Shown piece after piece: positions 1-6,133 of a stretch of 14,630 nt of DNA. The stretch comes from Deltaproteobacteria bacterium (lineage in GTDB: Bacteria > Desulfobacterota > Anaeroferrophillalia > Anaeroferrophillales > Tharpellaceae): the NCBI GenBank assembly GCA_013153415.1, contig JAADEO010000119.1, forward strand, positions 1 to 14,630, in the 5' to 3' direction. The notes under the pieces are model-generated. The model was not told the origin of the DNA. It did not search any database and worked only from the letters and a program-made list of their open reading frames with translations. How positions within the stretch are numbered: position 1 is the first letter of the stretch; each line of letters starts with the position of its first letter. Made by a program: the position numbers and the translations under genes.

Positions 1-327
1 GCCGGTAAATATTTCCACCGCATTGTCAAGATGCTTCTCCTCGACGAACTCCGTCCGGCTATTATAGGGATTGAACCGGTAGTATTTGATAATGGTCTCA
101 GCCTGGCCGACATAGTGTCGGCGCGATCCGTCTTCAAAGACCTTGCGCCGCCTGACGGGAGCGGCTGCAAGCAGAGAGCGATTCTCAATAAAGCCATCAC
201 CTTTTCCGGTACCGGCCGGCTGCACGACATCCGGCGGCCCGCCCCAAACAGCGCCGCCAGCCTGGCAAACCACCAGCAGCAGCATAATCAGCAACCCTTT
301 TCGTGATACGGAAAGCACCCTGACCAT
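1..327 (-). CDS. Exported protein of unknown function, N-terminal 109 residues (runs off the window)
   Basis: An open frame starts with ATG at 327 and continues uninterrupted past base 1, so the C-terminus lies outside the window. A strong Shine-Dalgarno (GGAGGG) sits 7-8 nt upstream of the ATG, which fixes the start. Residues 1-30 look like a Sec signal peptide: a basic N-region (R3, R9, K10), then a hydrophobic core (LLIMLLLVV), then a small-residue stretch (QAGGAVWG). A Cys follows VV in the core, but the preceding residues do not fit a good lipobox. The mature part has a basic patch (VRRRKVFEDGSRRHYVG) and a Tyr/Asn-rich stretch. It starts 23 nt after the stop of the DUF123 gene on the same strand, so the two are probably cotranscribed. 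I do not recognise the family. Export is inferred; the function is unknown. Confidence 0.7.
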   Translation of the reverse strand, partial: MVRVLSVSRKGLLIMLLLVVCQAGGAVWGGPPDVVQPAGTGKGDGFIENRSLLAAAPVRRRKVFEDGSRRHYVGQAETIIKYYRFNPYNSRTEFVEEKHLDNAVEIFTG

Positions 328-350
328 TCTTGATCCCTCCGTTCCGTGGT

Positions 351-863
351 TCAATCGACTATCACGCTGGATGCCAATGTCCGCTGCAACTTACGTTTGC
401 AATCAGGAACCGTCACCATTCTCAAATGGCTGCCGCAACCTGAGCGACAATCGGAGGCACCGAATCCGGGCACCACGACCACGCCGCCCCCTTTTTGCAC
501 CAGCTCGCACTCGGGCCGGGTCGAAATCAACACCCTGTAAATCTCGACCGCCGGCGAATGCAGCAGATAATCGATGTGCCAGCGCAGTTTTTTCTTCCGG
601 CGCAAATGACGGTCGATACGGTTTTTCAGACCCCGACGCGCACTTCCACTGTAAAGATAATCGCCGGGTCGAAAGGTAAAGCTTCCCAGGCGGCCGATCT
701 GCAGGGTAACAGCCTCGAAAACCTCGAGTGAAAGCTGATAGCTGATCCACGACCCCACCGGAAGCGACTCCGGAAGCTTCTTCAGACCGGAAACGGCCGG
801 AAAACTGAAAACATAATCCTCGATTGAAACAGAATCCATCATTTCCTCAGACGCCCTCGCCAC
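351..863 (-). CDS. DUF123 / GIY-YIG-like family protein
   Basis: This 170-residue protein matches the small DUF123 family, a GIY-YIG-related fold that is also found fused to endonuclease III in archaea. The family hallmarks appear in order: GSWISYQL near residue 38 (the usual GTYxLxL strand), PGDYLYSGSA at 66-75, GLKNRIDRHLRRKKKLRWHIDYLL at 78-101 (cited as separate motifs GLK..R..RHL and WHIDYLL), ECELVQ at 118-123, and the signature VPGFGASDCRSGCGSHL at 131-147. Biochemical function is not established for stand-alone members; nuclease activity is only suggested by the fold. The first 35 residues are outside the domain. The GTG start at 863 has AAGGGG 4 nt upstream. ATG codons at 842 and 839 behind GAGGA are real alternatives, and the short leader from the predicted promoter would favour them. 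It is followed 23 nt later by the exported-protein gene. Confidence 0.8.
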   Translation of the reverse strand: MARASEEMMDSVSIEDYVFSFPAVSGLKKLPESLPVGSWISYQLSLEVFEAVTLQIGRLGSFTFRPGDYLYSGSARRGLKNRIDRHLRRKKKLRWHIDYLLHSPAVEIYRVLISTRPECELVQKGGGVVVVPGFGASDCRSGCGSHLRMVTVPDCKRKLQRTLASSVIVD

Positions 864-881
864 GCTGCCCCTTCAGTGATA

Positions 882-910
882 AGATTAGGCGCGCTCCACC
901 CGATTGTCAA
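882..910 (-). promoter_or_regulatory. Predicted sigma70 promoter for the DUF123 gene
   Basis: On the minus strand a perfect -35 TTGACA (910-905) is followed after 17 nt by TAATCT (887-882), a 3/6 match to the -10 consensus. Transcription would start near 875. The -35 overlaps the T-rich tail of the upstream operon's terminator. The -35 is convincing and the -10 is weak. Confidence 0.45.
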
Positions 911-914
911 ACAA

Positions 915-960
915 AAAGCCATATGCCGAACCGGTATCTCCCGGTTCGGCATATGGCTTT
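915..960 (-). terminator. Intrinsic terminator of the acyl-CoA catabolic operon
   Basis: Perfect 20-bp arms at 960-941 and 934-915 flank a 6-nt loop. On the minus strand the hairpin is followed by a T-rich stretch (TTTTTGTTTG). It lies 38 nt beyond the stop of the lyase-like gene ending at 999. The other strand also has a run of T after the hairpin (966-970), but separated by CATCA, so termination is expected mainly for minus-strand transcripts. Confidence 0.85.
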
Positions 961-998
961 CATCATTTTTCCGAAACTATTTCAGGCAGGAAAAGGTG

Positions 999-2171
999 CT
1001 ATCTCTTGAGTCTCTCTTCCGGCACGGTGGCGGTTTCCGGCCAATCGGAGGGAATGATCTGACCCGGCTTTTCGCCATTTTTCTCTTTCAGTTTCGGCAG
1101 GGCCGGACGTTTGAACCCTTCACGGACCTCTTTGGGAATCCGACCGTTGAGGATCGACTCGGAACGCAGCCGGCGGCCGACGGTCTTTTCCATCATCGTG
1201 CCGATCTCGAGAATCCGGTCGATGTCGATTCCGGTGTCGATTCCCATCTCGTCCATCATCACCAGCATGTCTTCGAGACAGACCAGGCCGACAACGTTGG
1301 GATCCTTATAGTAGTAGGAACCGGTGCCGAGACCCGGAACCCCGTCAACGAAATTGGCGGGCTGGCCGCCGGTGCCGCCGATGGTGCCTTCATAGTGGGT
1401 GATCCCGGCCTGGAGCGCGGCCAGCACGTTGGCGCAGCCCCAGCCCCGGGTGACATGGAAATGGGCGACGTGAAGATCGGGATTGGGGATCGCGTCGAGA
1501 ATCATCGAGAAATAGCGGTAGACCTTGTCCGGCGGCGCCGAGCCGTCATGGTCGGCATGCTCGATATCGTCGGCCCCGATGCTGAGCCAGCGTTTGGTGA
1601 ATTCGACCGCATCTTCAAACTTCGTCGGCCCCGAGATCGGGCTGCCCCAGATAGTGCTGACCGTCCCGCACATCTTGATGCCGGCATCGTGGCATTTCTG
1701 AATGCAGCGCTCGGCCTCTTTCCAATACTGCGGCAGGGTGGTGCCGGAGTTGGCGAAGTGGTGCTGTTCGTCGGTCGATACCATCATCAGAATACGGTCG
1801 GGACCATAACCCTTCTTTTTGAGCTCGATGGCCCGATCGACGGCGCTTTCCCGGATCGTGATACAGGTCCACTCGATATCCTCGTGCTTGATGCCGCGTT
1901 TGGCCAGCCGTTTCTTGAAAATATCGCTGTGGACCGCTTTGAGAAGTTCCTCGGCGTCCTCGAACTGGGGCATGATCCGGGGATTGCCGAGGTTGGTGAC
2001 CTCCATCCGCCGCAGACCGGCAAAGGCCAGTTCATGCAGGTAATAGATCTTGGCCCGGGTCGGGATGAAGTGCTCTTCATGCTGGAAACCGTCGCGGATG
2101 GTGATGTCGCCGATCGTTACCTTTTTCGGCATGCGCTCGAAAAGCTGAAACAGGTCGTATTTGTCAGTCAT
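999..2171 (-). CDS. HMG-CoA lyase / pyruvate carboxyltransferase-fold protein lacking the catalytic cysteine
   Basis: This 390-residue protein has the TIM-barrel signatures of the DRE-TIM metallolyases: IRDGFQHE at 25-32 (R26, D27 and E32 as in HMG-CoA lyase), MEVTN with E57, and the metal-binding pair HFH (H237, H239). It departs from true lyases in three places. The Asp normally after the second His is V240. The GGLGGC loop reads GGTGGQ, with Q270 where the catalytic Cys should be. The GAxGN loop that supplies the metal-ligand Asn is replaced by a longer GVPGLGTG segment. A C-terminal extension (about 340-390) is Lys/Pro/Glu rich. At 390 residues it is longer than typical HMG-CoA lyases (about 300). 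It is the last gene of the operon, 37 nt after the crotonase gene. It may act on a related 2- or 3-hydroxyacyl-CoA or be a condensing enzyme; the actual reaction is unknown. Confidence 0.8.
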   Translation of the reverse strand: MTDKYDLFQLFERMPKKVTIGDITIRDGFQHEEHFIPTRAKIYYLHELAFAGLRRMEVTNLGNPRIMPQFEDAEELLKAVHSDIFKKRLAKRGIKHEDIEWTCITIRESAVDRAIELKKKGYGPDRILMMVSTDEQHHFANSGTTLPQYWKEAERCIQKCHDAGIKMCGTVSTIWGSPISGPTKFEDAVEFTKRWLSIGADDIEHADHDGSAPPDKVYRYFSMILDAIPNPDLHVAHFHVTRGWGCANVLAALQAGITHYEGTIGGTGGQPANFVDGVPGLGTGSYYYKDPNVVGLVCLEDMLVMMDEMGIDTGIDIDRILEIGTMMEKTVGRRLRSESILNGRIPKEVREGFKRPALPKLKEKNGEKPGQIIPSDWPETATVPEERLKR

Positions 2172-2208
2172 CTTTCTCTACTCCTTGAAAATCTTTGATT
2201 GGTTGCCG

Positions 2209-2988
2209 TTACTCCCCGGTATAGACCGGGGGACGCTTCTCACGGAAGGCGGTCAGGCCTTCGATGCGGTCCTTGGTCGGAATGGTCACCGCATAGCAGT
2301 TGGATTCGATTGCCAGACCGGTGCCGAGATCGACCTCGGAGCCATAGTTGATTGCATATTTCGCCATTTCCAGGGCGATGGGAGCGTTCTTCTTGATCCG
2401 GCCCGCCATCTCCAGGGCGCAGTCGACAAGTCCACCCTCGGGCGCGACCTTGTTGACCAGGCCGATGGCCAGAGCCTCGTCGGCCTTGGCCCGGTGGGCC
2501 GTAAAGATCATCTCCTTGGCCTTGCCCTTACCCACCAGCCGGACCAGGCGCTGAGTGCCGCCGGCTCCGGGAATGATCCCGAGACTGGTTTCGGTCAGCC
2601 CCATGACCGCGTTCGGAGCCGCGATCCGGATATCGGAGGCCAGAGCCAGTTCGGTACCGCCACCGAAGGCGAAACCGTTAACCGCAGCGATCACCGGCTG
2701 GGGCAGGTTCTCCACCATGGTGAAGGTATTGCGGATCATCTGGATATACTGCTTGACCTCGAGCGGGGTCATCGTCGCCCGCTCCTTGAGATCGGCCCCG
2801 GAACAGAAGGCCTTCGTCCCGGCCCCGGTGATGATCACAACCCGGACAGCGCGGTCGACACTGATCTCGCTGACCAGTTTATTGAGATCGGCAAGCAGTT
2901 TGCGGTTTAACGAGTTCATGCTTTCCGGTCGATTGAGAGTAACAATCAGAACCCCGTCCCGATTTTCCGTTAAAATCACTTCGGCCAT
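2209..2988 (-). CDS. Enoyl-CoA hydratase, probable methylglutaconyl-CoA hydratase
   Basis: This is a 259-residue crotonase-family protein. It has the oxyanion-hole segment CSGADLKER (62-70), NGFAFGGGTELALASDI (104-120) with E113, and LTETSLGIIPGAGGTQRL (131-148) with E133. The two Glu match the acid/base pair of true hydratases. The C-terminal stretch (about 213-259: INYGSEVDLGTGLAIESNCYA, then TIPTKDRIEG and REKRPP) closely resembles my recollection of human AUH, which hydrates 3-methylglutaconyl-CoA in leucine breakdown. That specificity agrees with the adjacent HMG-CoA lyase gene, because the hydratase product is the lyase substrate. An ATG two codons upstream (2994) lies only 1 nt from the AGGAG, whereas the ATG at 2988 is 7 nt away, so I take 2988 as the start. 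Hydratase is near certain; the exact substrate is inferred. Confidence 0.9.
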   Translation of the reverse strand: MAEVILTENRDGVLIVTLNRPESMNSLNRKLLADLNKLVSEISVDRAVRVVIITGAGTKAFCSGADLKERATMTPLEVKQYIQMIRNTFTMVENLPQPVIAAVNGFAFGGGTELALASDIRIAAPNAVMGLTETSLGIIPGAGGTQRLVRLVGKGKAKEMIFTAHRAKADEALAIGLVNKVAPEGGLVDCALEMAGRIKKNAPIALEMAKYAINYGSEVDLGTGLAIESNCYAVTIPTKDRIEGLTAFREKRPPVYTGE

Positions 2989-3082
2989 TATCATTCTCCT
3001 TAAAGATACTTGATAGCCCCCGGTCTATGACGACAGTCAACCGTCGCCCAATTTCACCGGGTTGAAAAGATTATCGACTCTA

Positions 3083-3997
3083 TTACTGCCTGCAGCCAGC
3101 CGTAAAAGCAAGCATATGGCTGTTTCCGGCACGGACTATTCCGGCCTGACGACGGGCCGCGGCAAGGAGTTTTTCCGGGTCTACACCGGTTGCGATACCC
3201 ATTCGCTCCAGGCAGGAAACCAGATCCTCAGTTGCCAGATTGCCGGCCGCGCCGGGAGCGAATGGGCACCCTCCCAAACCGCCCGCGGCGCTGTCGTAAC
3301 GGGTTATCCCGGCCTGCAGTCCAGCCATCACGCAGGCCAGGGCCCGACCGCAGCTGTCATGCAGATGGAGACCGAAATCAACCTCGGGAAACTGCTCCTG
3401 CAAAGAAGCGCAGAAAAGGTAGACCTGATCGGGAACCGCGACTCCCAAGGTATCGCAAAGCGTGATCTCGGAAAGACCGGTCTGCACCAGTGCGGCCACC
3501 AGACGGCTGACCGCATCATATGCGATCTCTCCTTCATAGGGACACCCGAAAACATTGGAAACCGACACCCGGCGGGCCCGATCTTCCGGGACCAGAGCCT
3601 GCATGGCCTCAATTTCGACCAGGGTATCAGCCTGGGAACAACCCAGATTCTTATGGTTATGGGTATCGCTGGCCGAGATAAAGAACACCAGCTTGTCCAC
3701 CGGGCTTTCCAGAGCCGCCACCAGGCCTCGACGATTGGGAACCAACACGGACCGGATCAATTCAGCGGGCGTTTCCAGGCCGGCCAGCACCTGAGCGGCA
3801 TCGGCCAGTTGCGGAATCGCCCGGGGATTGACAAACGAACTCACCTCGATTTCAGCAAAACCGCAGGCGGCAAGTTCACTCACCAGTTCGACCTTGGTCG
3901 CAGTGGGTATGAACTCGCCCAGATTCTGCCAACCATCCCGGGGCGCGACCTCAACGATGCGTACGGCTTCCGGCAGGTTTCCATAGGTTCCGGACAA
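3083..3997 (-). CDS. Hydroxymethylglutaryl-CoA lyase family protein
   Basis: This is a 304-residue protein of normal HMG-CoA lyase length with the full active-site set. It shows VAPRDGWQN at 17-25 (R20, D21), EIEVSSFVNP with E51, SASDTHNHKN at 108-117, HLHD at 211-214 (metal ligands H211 and H213, plus D214), the catalytic-loop GGLGGCPFAPG with C244, and GAAGN with N253. The enzyme should cleave HMG-CoA to acetyl-CoA and acetoacetate in the cytosol, the last step of leucine degradation. A related 3-hydroxyacyl-CoA lyase specificity cannot be excluded. The start is TTG at 3997, supported by AGAGG six nt upstream inside the 13-nt gap after the acyl-CoA dehydrogenase stop; no ATG or GTG is better placed. 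The close spacing implies cotranscription. A 94-nt gap separates it from the hydratase gene. Confidence 0.9.
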   Translation of the reverse strand: MSGTYGNLPEAVRIVEVAPRDGWQNLGEFIPTATKVELVSELAACGFAEIEVSSFVNPRAIPQLADAAQVLAGLETPAELIRSVLVPNRRGLVAALESPVDKLVFFISASDTHNHKNLGCSQADTLVEIEAMQALVPEDRARRVSVSNVFGCPYEGEIAYDAVSRLVAALVQTGLSEITLCDTLGVAVPDQVYLFCASLQEQFPEVDFGLHLHDSCGRALACVMAGLQAGITRYDSAAGGLGGCPFAPGAAGNLATEDLVSCLERMGIATGVDPEKLLAAARRQAGIVRAGNSHMLAFTAGCRQ

Positions 3998-4010
3998 TTT
4001 CTACCTCTGG

Positions 4011-5162
4011 TCAGACCAGCGAACGGGCGATAACCAGCCTTTGCACCTCTGATGTTCCCTCACCGATCTCGAGCAGTTTCTGGTCGCGATAAAAACGTTC
4101 GACGTCATACTCCTGCATAAGCCCGTAGCCGCCATGGATCTGGACCGCCTGATCCACGACCCGCCCCATGACCTCGGAGCAGTAGAGCTTGCCCATCGCC
4201 GCCTCTTTCGAGAACGGCCGGTTGTTGCTGCGCAGCCAGCAGGCCTTGTAGAGAAGGTTGCGGGCCAGCTCGATTTCCATCGCCATATCAGCGAGCTTGA
4301 ACTGAATGACCTGAAAATCAAACAGCGGTCGACTGAACTGGATACGCTCCTGGGCGTAACGCAACGCCTTCTCGTAAGCCCCCTGGGCGCCACCCAGTCC
4401 CATGGCTCCGATGCTCAGGCGGCCGCCGTCAAGTGTTGCCAGCATCTGATGAAAACCAGCCCCTCTTTTGCCCAGCAGATTTTTAGCCGGCACCCGGCAA
4501 TCGGAAAAATAGATTTCAGTGGTATTGGAGGCCCGCCACATCATCTTGCCGTGCATCGGACGACACTCCATCCCCGGGGTCCCGGCCGGGACCAGGATAC
4601 AGCTCATTTCGGGCCGGCCATCGGGACGCCTGCCGGTAACCGCCTGCACGATCACGACTCCGGTGTTGGGAGCCGAAGCGTTGGTGATGAAGATCTTGGA
4701 CCCGTTGATCACCCACTCGTCACCGTCCAGCACGGCATTGGTTTTGGAGTTGCCGGCATCGGAACCGGCGTTGGGTTCAGTCAGACCGAAACCGGCCAGA
4801 ATCTCACCGGTACAGAGTCTCGGCAACCACTCCTTCTTCTGCTCTTCGTTACCATAGTAATAGATCGGACCGATCCCCAGCGAGTTGCCGGCAGCCACCG
4901 TCGCCGCCTGGGAACCATCGACCCGGGCGATCTCTTCCACGGCTATGATATAGGATACGTAATCGAGACCGGAACCGCCGTACTCGGGTGAAACGAACAT
5001 TCCGAACAGACCCAGATCACCCATCTTACGGGTCAGTTCCAGAGAAAATTCCTCATTCCTATCGAGTTCCTGAGCCACCGGAGCGATCTCTTTCTCAGCA
5101 AACCCCCGTACACTTTTACGCAGGATCTCCTGCTCTTCCGTCAAATCAAAATTGAGCGCCAT
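4011..5162 (-). CDS. Acyl-CoA dehydrogenase, short/branched-chain type
   Basis: This 383-residue flavoprotein has the normal family length. It shows the N-terminal helical domain, the FAD/substrate segment FGLTEPNAGSDAG (125-137), the beta-domain stretch GSKIFITNA (154-162), RIQFSRPLFDFQVIQF (273-288), QIHGGYGLMQEYDVERFYRD (341-360) and the C-terminal EIGEGTSEVQR. E368 in that last motif is the standard catalytic base. Isovaleryl-CoA dehydrogenases usually carry Ala or Gly there and a Glu on an earlier helix, where this protein reads LDGGRLSIG (G246, G247). Despite the leucine-type neighbours, its layout is therefore that of butyryl-, 2-methylbutyryl- or similar dehydrogenases. It would oxidise an acyl-CoA to the 2-enoyl-CoA and pass electrons to ETF, whose genes are not here. 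It is the first gene of the operon, with AAGGGAAG just upstream of the ATG. Confidence 0.92.
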   Translation of the reverse strand: MALNFDLTEEQEILRKSVRGFAEKEIAPVAQELDRNEEFSLELTRKMGDLGLFGMFVSPEYGGSGLDYVSYIIAVEEIARVDGSQAATVAAGNSLGIGPIYYYGNEEQKKEWLPRLCTGEILAGFGLTEPNAGSDAGNSKTNAVLDGDEWVINGSKIFITNASAPNTGVVIVQAVTGRRPDGRPEMSCILVPAGTPGMECRPMHGKMMWRASNTTEIYFSDCRVPAKNLLGKRGAGFHQMLATLDGGRLSIGAMGLGGAQGAYEKALRYAQERIQFSRPLFDFQVIQFKLADMAMEIELARNLLYKACWLRSNNRPFSKEAAMGKLYCSEVMGRVVDQAVQIHGGYGLMQEYDVERFYRDQKLLEIGEGTSEVQRLVIARSLV

Positions 5163-5195
5163 CAGACTTCCCTTCCCCTTGCAAAAACCACCTTA

Positions 5196-5210
5196 CGTTA
5201 ACTGTTAAAC
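5196..5210 (-). promoter_or_regulatory. Possible operator in the leader of the acyl-CoA operon
   Basis: A perfect short dyad, TTAAC-T-GTTAA (5198-5208), sits between the predicted promoter and the start of the acyl-CoA dehydrogenase gene, with CTTACG on its left side. The left half loosely resembles GTTAAC-centred sites I recall for LiuR-type regulators of leucine catabolism. The site is short and the regulator is not in the window, so this is only a candidate. Confidence 0.2.
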
Positions 5211-5263
5211 TAAAACCAAAAAAAACACATGGCAGTTTACCTGTCAAGCGTTGCCGGGACACT

Positions 5264-5290
5264 GTTATATTATTTACTCGCCCTTGTCAA
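5264..5290 (-). promoter_or_regulatory. Predicted promoter of the acyl-CoA operon
   Basis: On the minus strand TTGACA (5290-5285) is followed after 15 nt by TATAAC (5269-5264). Both hexamers are good, though the spacer is short. Transcription would begin near 5257 and give a leader of about 95 nt with a long T-rich stretch. A second TTGACA at 5247-5242 has no matching -10. Confidence 0.5.
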
Positions 5291-5370
5291 TTAAAAATAA
5301 CCACGGCCGGAAGATATTCCAGCCATTGCGATCTGCTCCATATTTTTTTACCCCGGGGAGTTGAAATTGA

Positions 5371-5399
5371 TTGACAAAGAGAAAAAAAAACATTAAAAG
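5371..5399 (+). promoter_or_regulatory. Predicted promoter of the tRNA gene
   Basis: A consensus TTGACA (5371-5376) is followed after 16-17 nt of A-rich DNA by TTAAAA or TAAAAG (5393-5399). The distance to the tRNA 5' end (5425) is suitable for a short leader. The -10 is weak. Confidence 0.5.
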
Positions 5400-5424
5400 G
5401 GCGCCCTCTCAAGCAGAGAAAAAC

Positions 5425-5501
5425 GGCGGTGTAGCTCAGGTGGTTAGAGCATACGGCTCATATCCGTAGTGTCCGGGGTTCAAATCCCTGCACCGCCACC
5501 A
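5425..5501 (+). tRNA. tRNA-Met (anticodon CAT), elongator type
   Basis: A full cloverleaf can be folded. The acceptor stem GGCGGTG (5425-5431) pairs perfectly with CACCGCC (5491-5497). The D arm GCTC...GAGC and the anticodon stem TACGG/CCGTA enclose loop CTCATAT with anticodon CAT at 5459-5461. The T arm CGGGG/CCCTG carries loop TTCAAAT. The CCA end is encoded (ACCA, 5498-5501). The initiator type is unlikely, because the first acceptor pair is a normal G-C and the anticodon stem lacks the three GC pairs of initiators. A tRNA-Ile2 read through lysidine modification of CAT is the remaining alternative. It is a single-gene unit with its own promoter and terminator. Confidence 0.95.
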
Positions 5502-5511
5502 GCAGAAAAGC

Positions 5512-5552
5512 AACAGCCGCTTCCGGTCCAATCCGGAAGCGGCTGTTTTTTT
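5512..5552 (+). terminator. Intrinsic terminator of the tRNA gene
   Basis: A 14-bp perfect stem (5513-5526 with 5533-5546) and a 6-nt loop are followed by seven T (5546-5552). It begins 11 nt after the tRNA. On the minus strand the same hairpin is followed by TTGCTTTTC, so it may also end transcription of the gene that stops at 5604. Confidence 0.92.
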
Positions 5553-5603
5553 GTCCGCAGTGATCCTCAACTCGTTACAATGCGATCTACGGGAATCCGG
5601 AAA

Positions 5604-5885
5604 TCAGCGCTCCTCCCGCCGCAGTTCGACCTTGACCCGGTTCTTGGCATTGGGACACTCCCACACCATCACGTCTTTGTCCGGGAAAAGCGGAAACGTA
5701 CCGTCAAACTGGAGGACATTCACCCACTGAAAAATATTGTGGTAGAAATAGCCGCAAAAATCGCCGCATTGATGGATACCGAGTTCGAACTCGTCTCCCA
5801 CCTGCATTCCGATGGAACAATCACCACTGGTTTCGATGACTTTAGCGATAACCTTCTTGCCGATTGCGGGATACGTTACTGCCAT
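5604..5885 (-). CDS. TIGR04076 family protein
   Basis: This 93-residue cytosolic protein has the pattern of the small, uncharacterised TIGR04076 family. It has a KVIAKVIE strand, then C23 before the GMQVGDEFELG segment (26-36), then the CGDFC pair (C40, C44), then an aromatic stretch, QFDGTFP (59-65), and a late WECP with C77. Four Cys at 23, 40, 44 and 77 suggest metal or redox chemistry, but I know of no demonstrated function. There is no signal peptide or membrane segment. The ATG at 5885 is preceded by an excellent AGGAGGTG six nt upstream. The gene stands alone between the tRNA terminator and a divergent promoter region; the terminator hairpin at 5513-5546 may serve both strands. Confidence 0.82.
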   Translation of the reverse strand: MAVTYPAIGKKVIAKVIETSGDCSIGMQVGDEFELGIHQCGDFCGYFYHNIFQWVNVLQFDGTFPLFPDKDVMVWECPNAKNRVKVELRREER

Positions 5886-5923
5886 GATTACACCTCCTGA
5901 AAATGTACCATATCTGGTTCGCG

Positions 5924-5949
5924 GCCTGCGCCCCCGTCCGGGGCCAGGC
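5924..5949 (-). other. GC-rich hairpin in the 5' leader of the TIGR04076-like gene
   Basis: GCCTG/CAGGC (5924-5928 with 5945-5949) and GCCCC/GGGGC (5930-5934 with 5940-5944) form a ten-pair stem interrupted by one unpaired base at 5929, with a 5-nt loop. It lies between the predicted transcription start (about 5965) and the ribosome-binding site. No T run follows, so it is a leader structure and not a terminator. Its role is unknown. Confidence 0.4.
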
Positions 5950-5971
5950 GTGACGGGTTAATATTGTAGAC

Positions 5972-6000
5972 AATCTACCCCAAAATCAGGCCGAAGTCAA
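5972..6000 (-). promoter_or_regulatory. Predicted promoter of the TIGR04076-like gene, overlapped by short dyads
   Basis: On the minus strand TTGACT (6000-5995) is followed after exactly 17 nt by TAGATT (5977-5972). Two overlapping inverted repeats cover the -10 and the start site: ATTGT-AG-ACAAT (5963-5974) and GTAGA-CAA-TCTAC (5966-5978), given on the plus strand. This placement suits repressor binding, which is inference only. Confidence 0.5.
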
Positions 6001-6098
6001 CAAAATAACCATAACTTTTCAAATGTTATTCCCGGTGAAACCACTTATGTTTCGCAAATGATTGTACCCCAGCAGGTAAAAATTATCAGGTAAAAGAG

Positions 6099-6127
6099 TT
6101 GCAATTTAGACTTACTGCTGATACATT
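6099..6127 (+). promoter_or_regulatory. Predicted promoter of the HDOD-GAF unit
   Basis: TTGCAA (6099-6104) is followed after 17 nt by TACATT (6122-6127), with a TG one base upstream (extended -10). The predicted start is near 6134, leaving a leader of about 185 nt. I see no sigma54-type site in the region. Confidence 0.4.
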
Positions 6128-6133
6128 CGTTAA

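Noticed and set aside
1..327. Lipoprotein signal in the truncated exported protein
   Set aside because: The Cys in the hydrophobic core is preceded by LVV, which lacks the small residue expected at -1 of a lipobox.
876..2198. Long plus-strand open frame (440 codons) opposite the lyase-like gene
   Set aside because: It is antisense to a gene with clear family motifs, has no recognisable domain, and runs through the terminator hairpin. Such frames are common opposite GC-rich genes.
5425..5501. Initiator tRNA or tRNA-Ile2 reading of the CAT tRNA
   Set aside because: The paired first acceptor base and the lack of three consecutive GC pairs in the anticodon stem argue against an initiator. The Ile2 type cannot be fully excluded, but the overall sequence looks like elongator Met.
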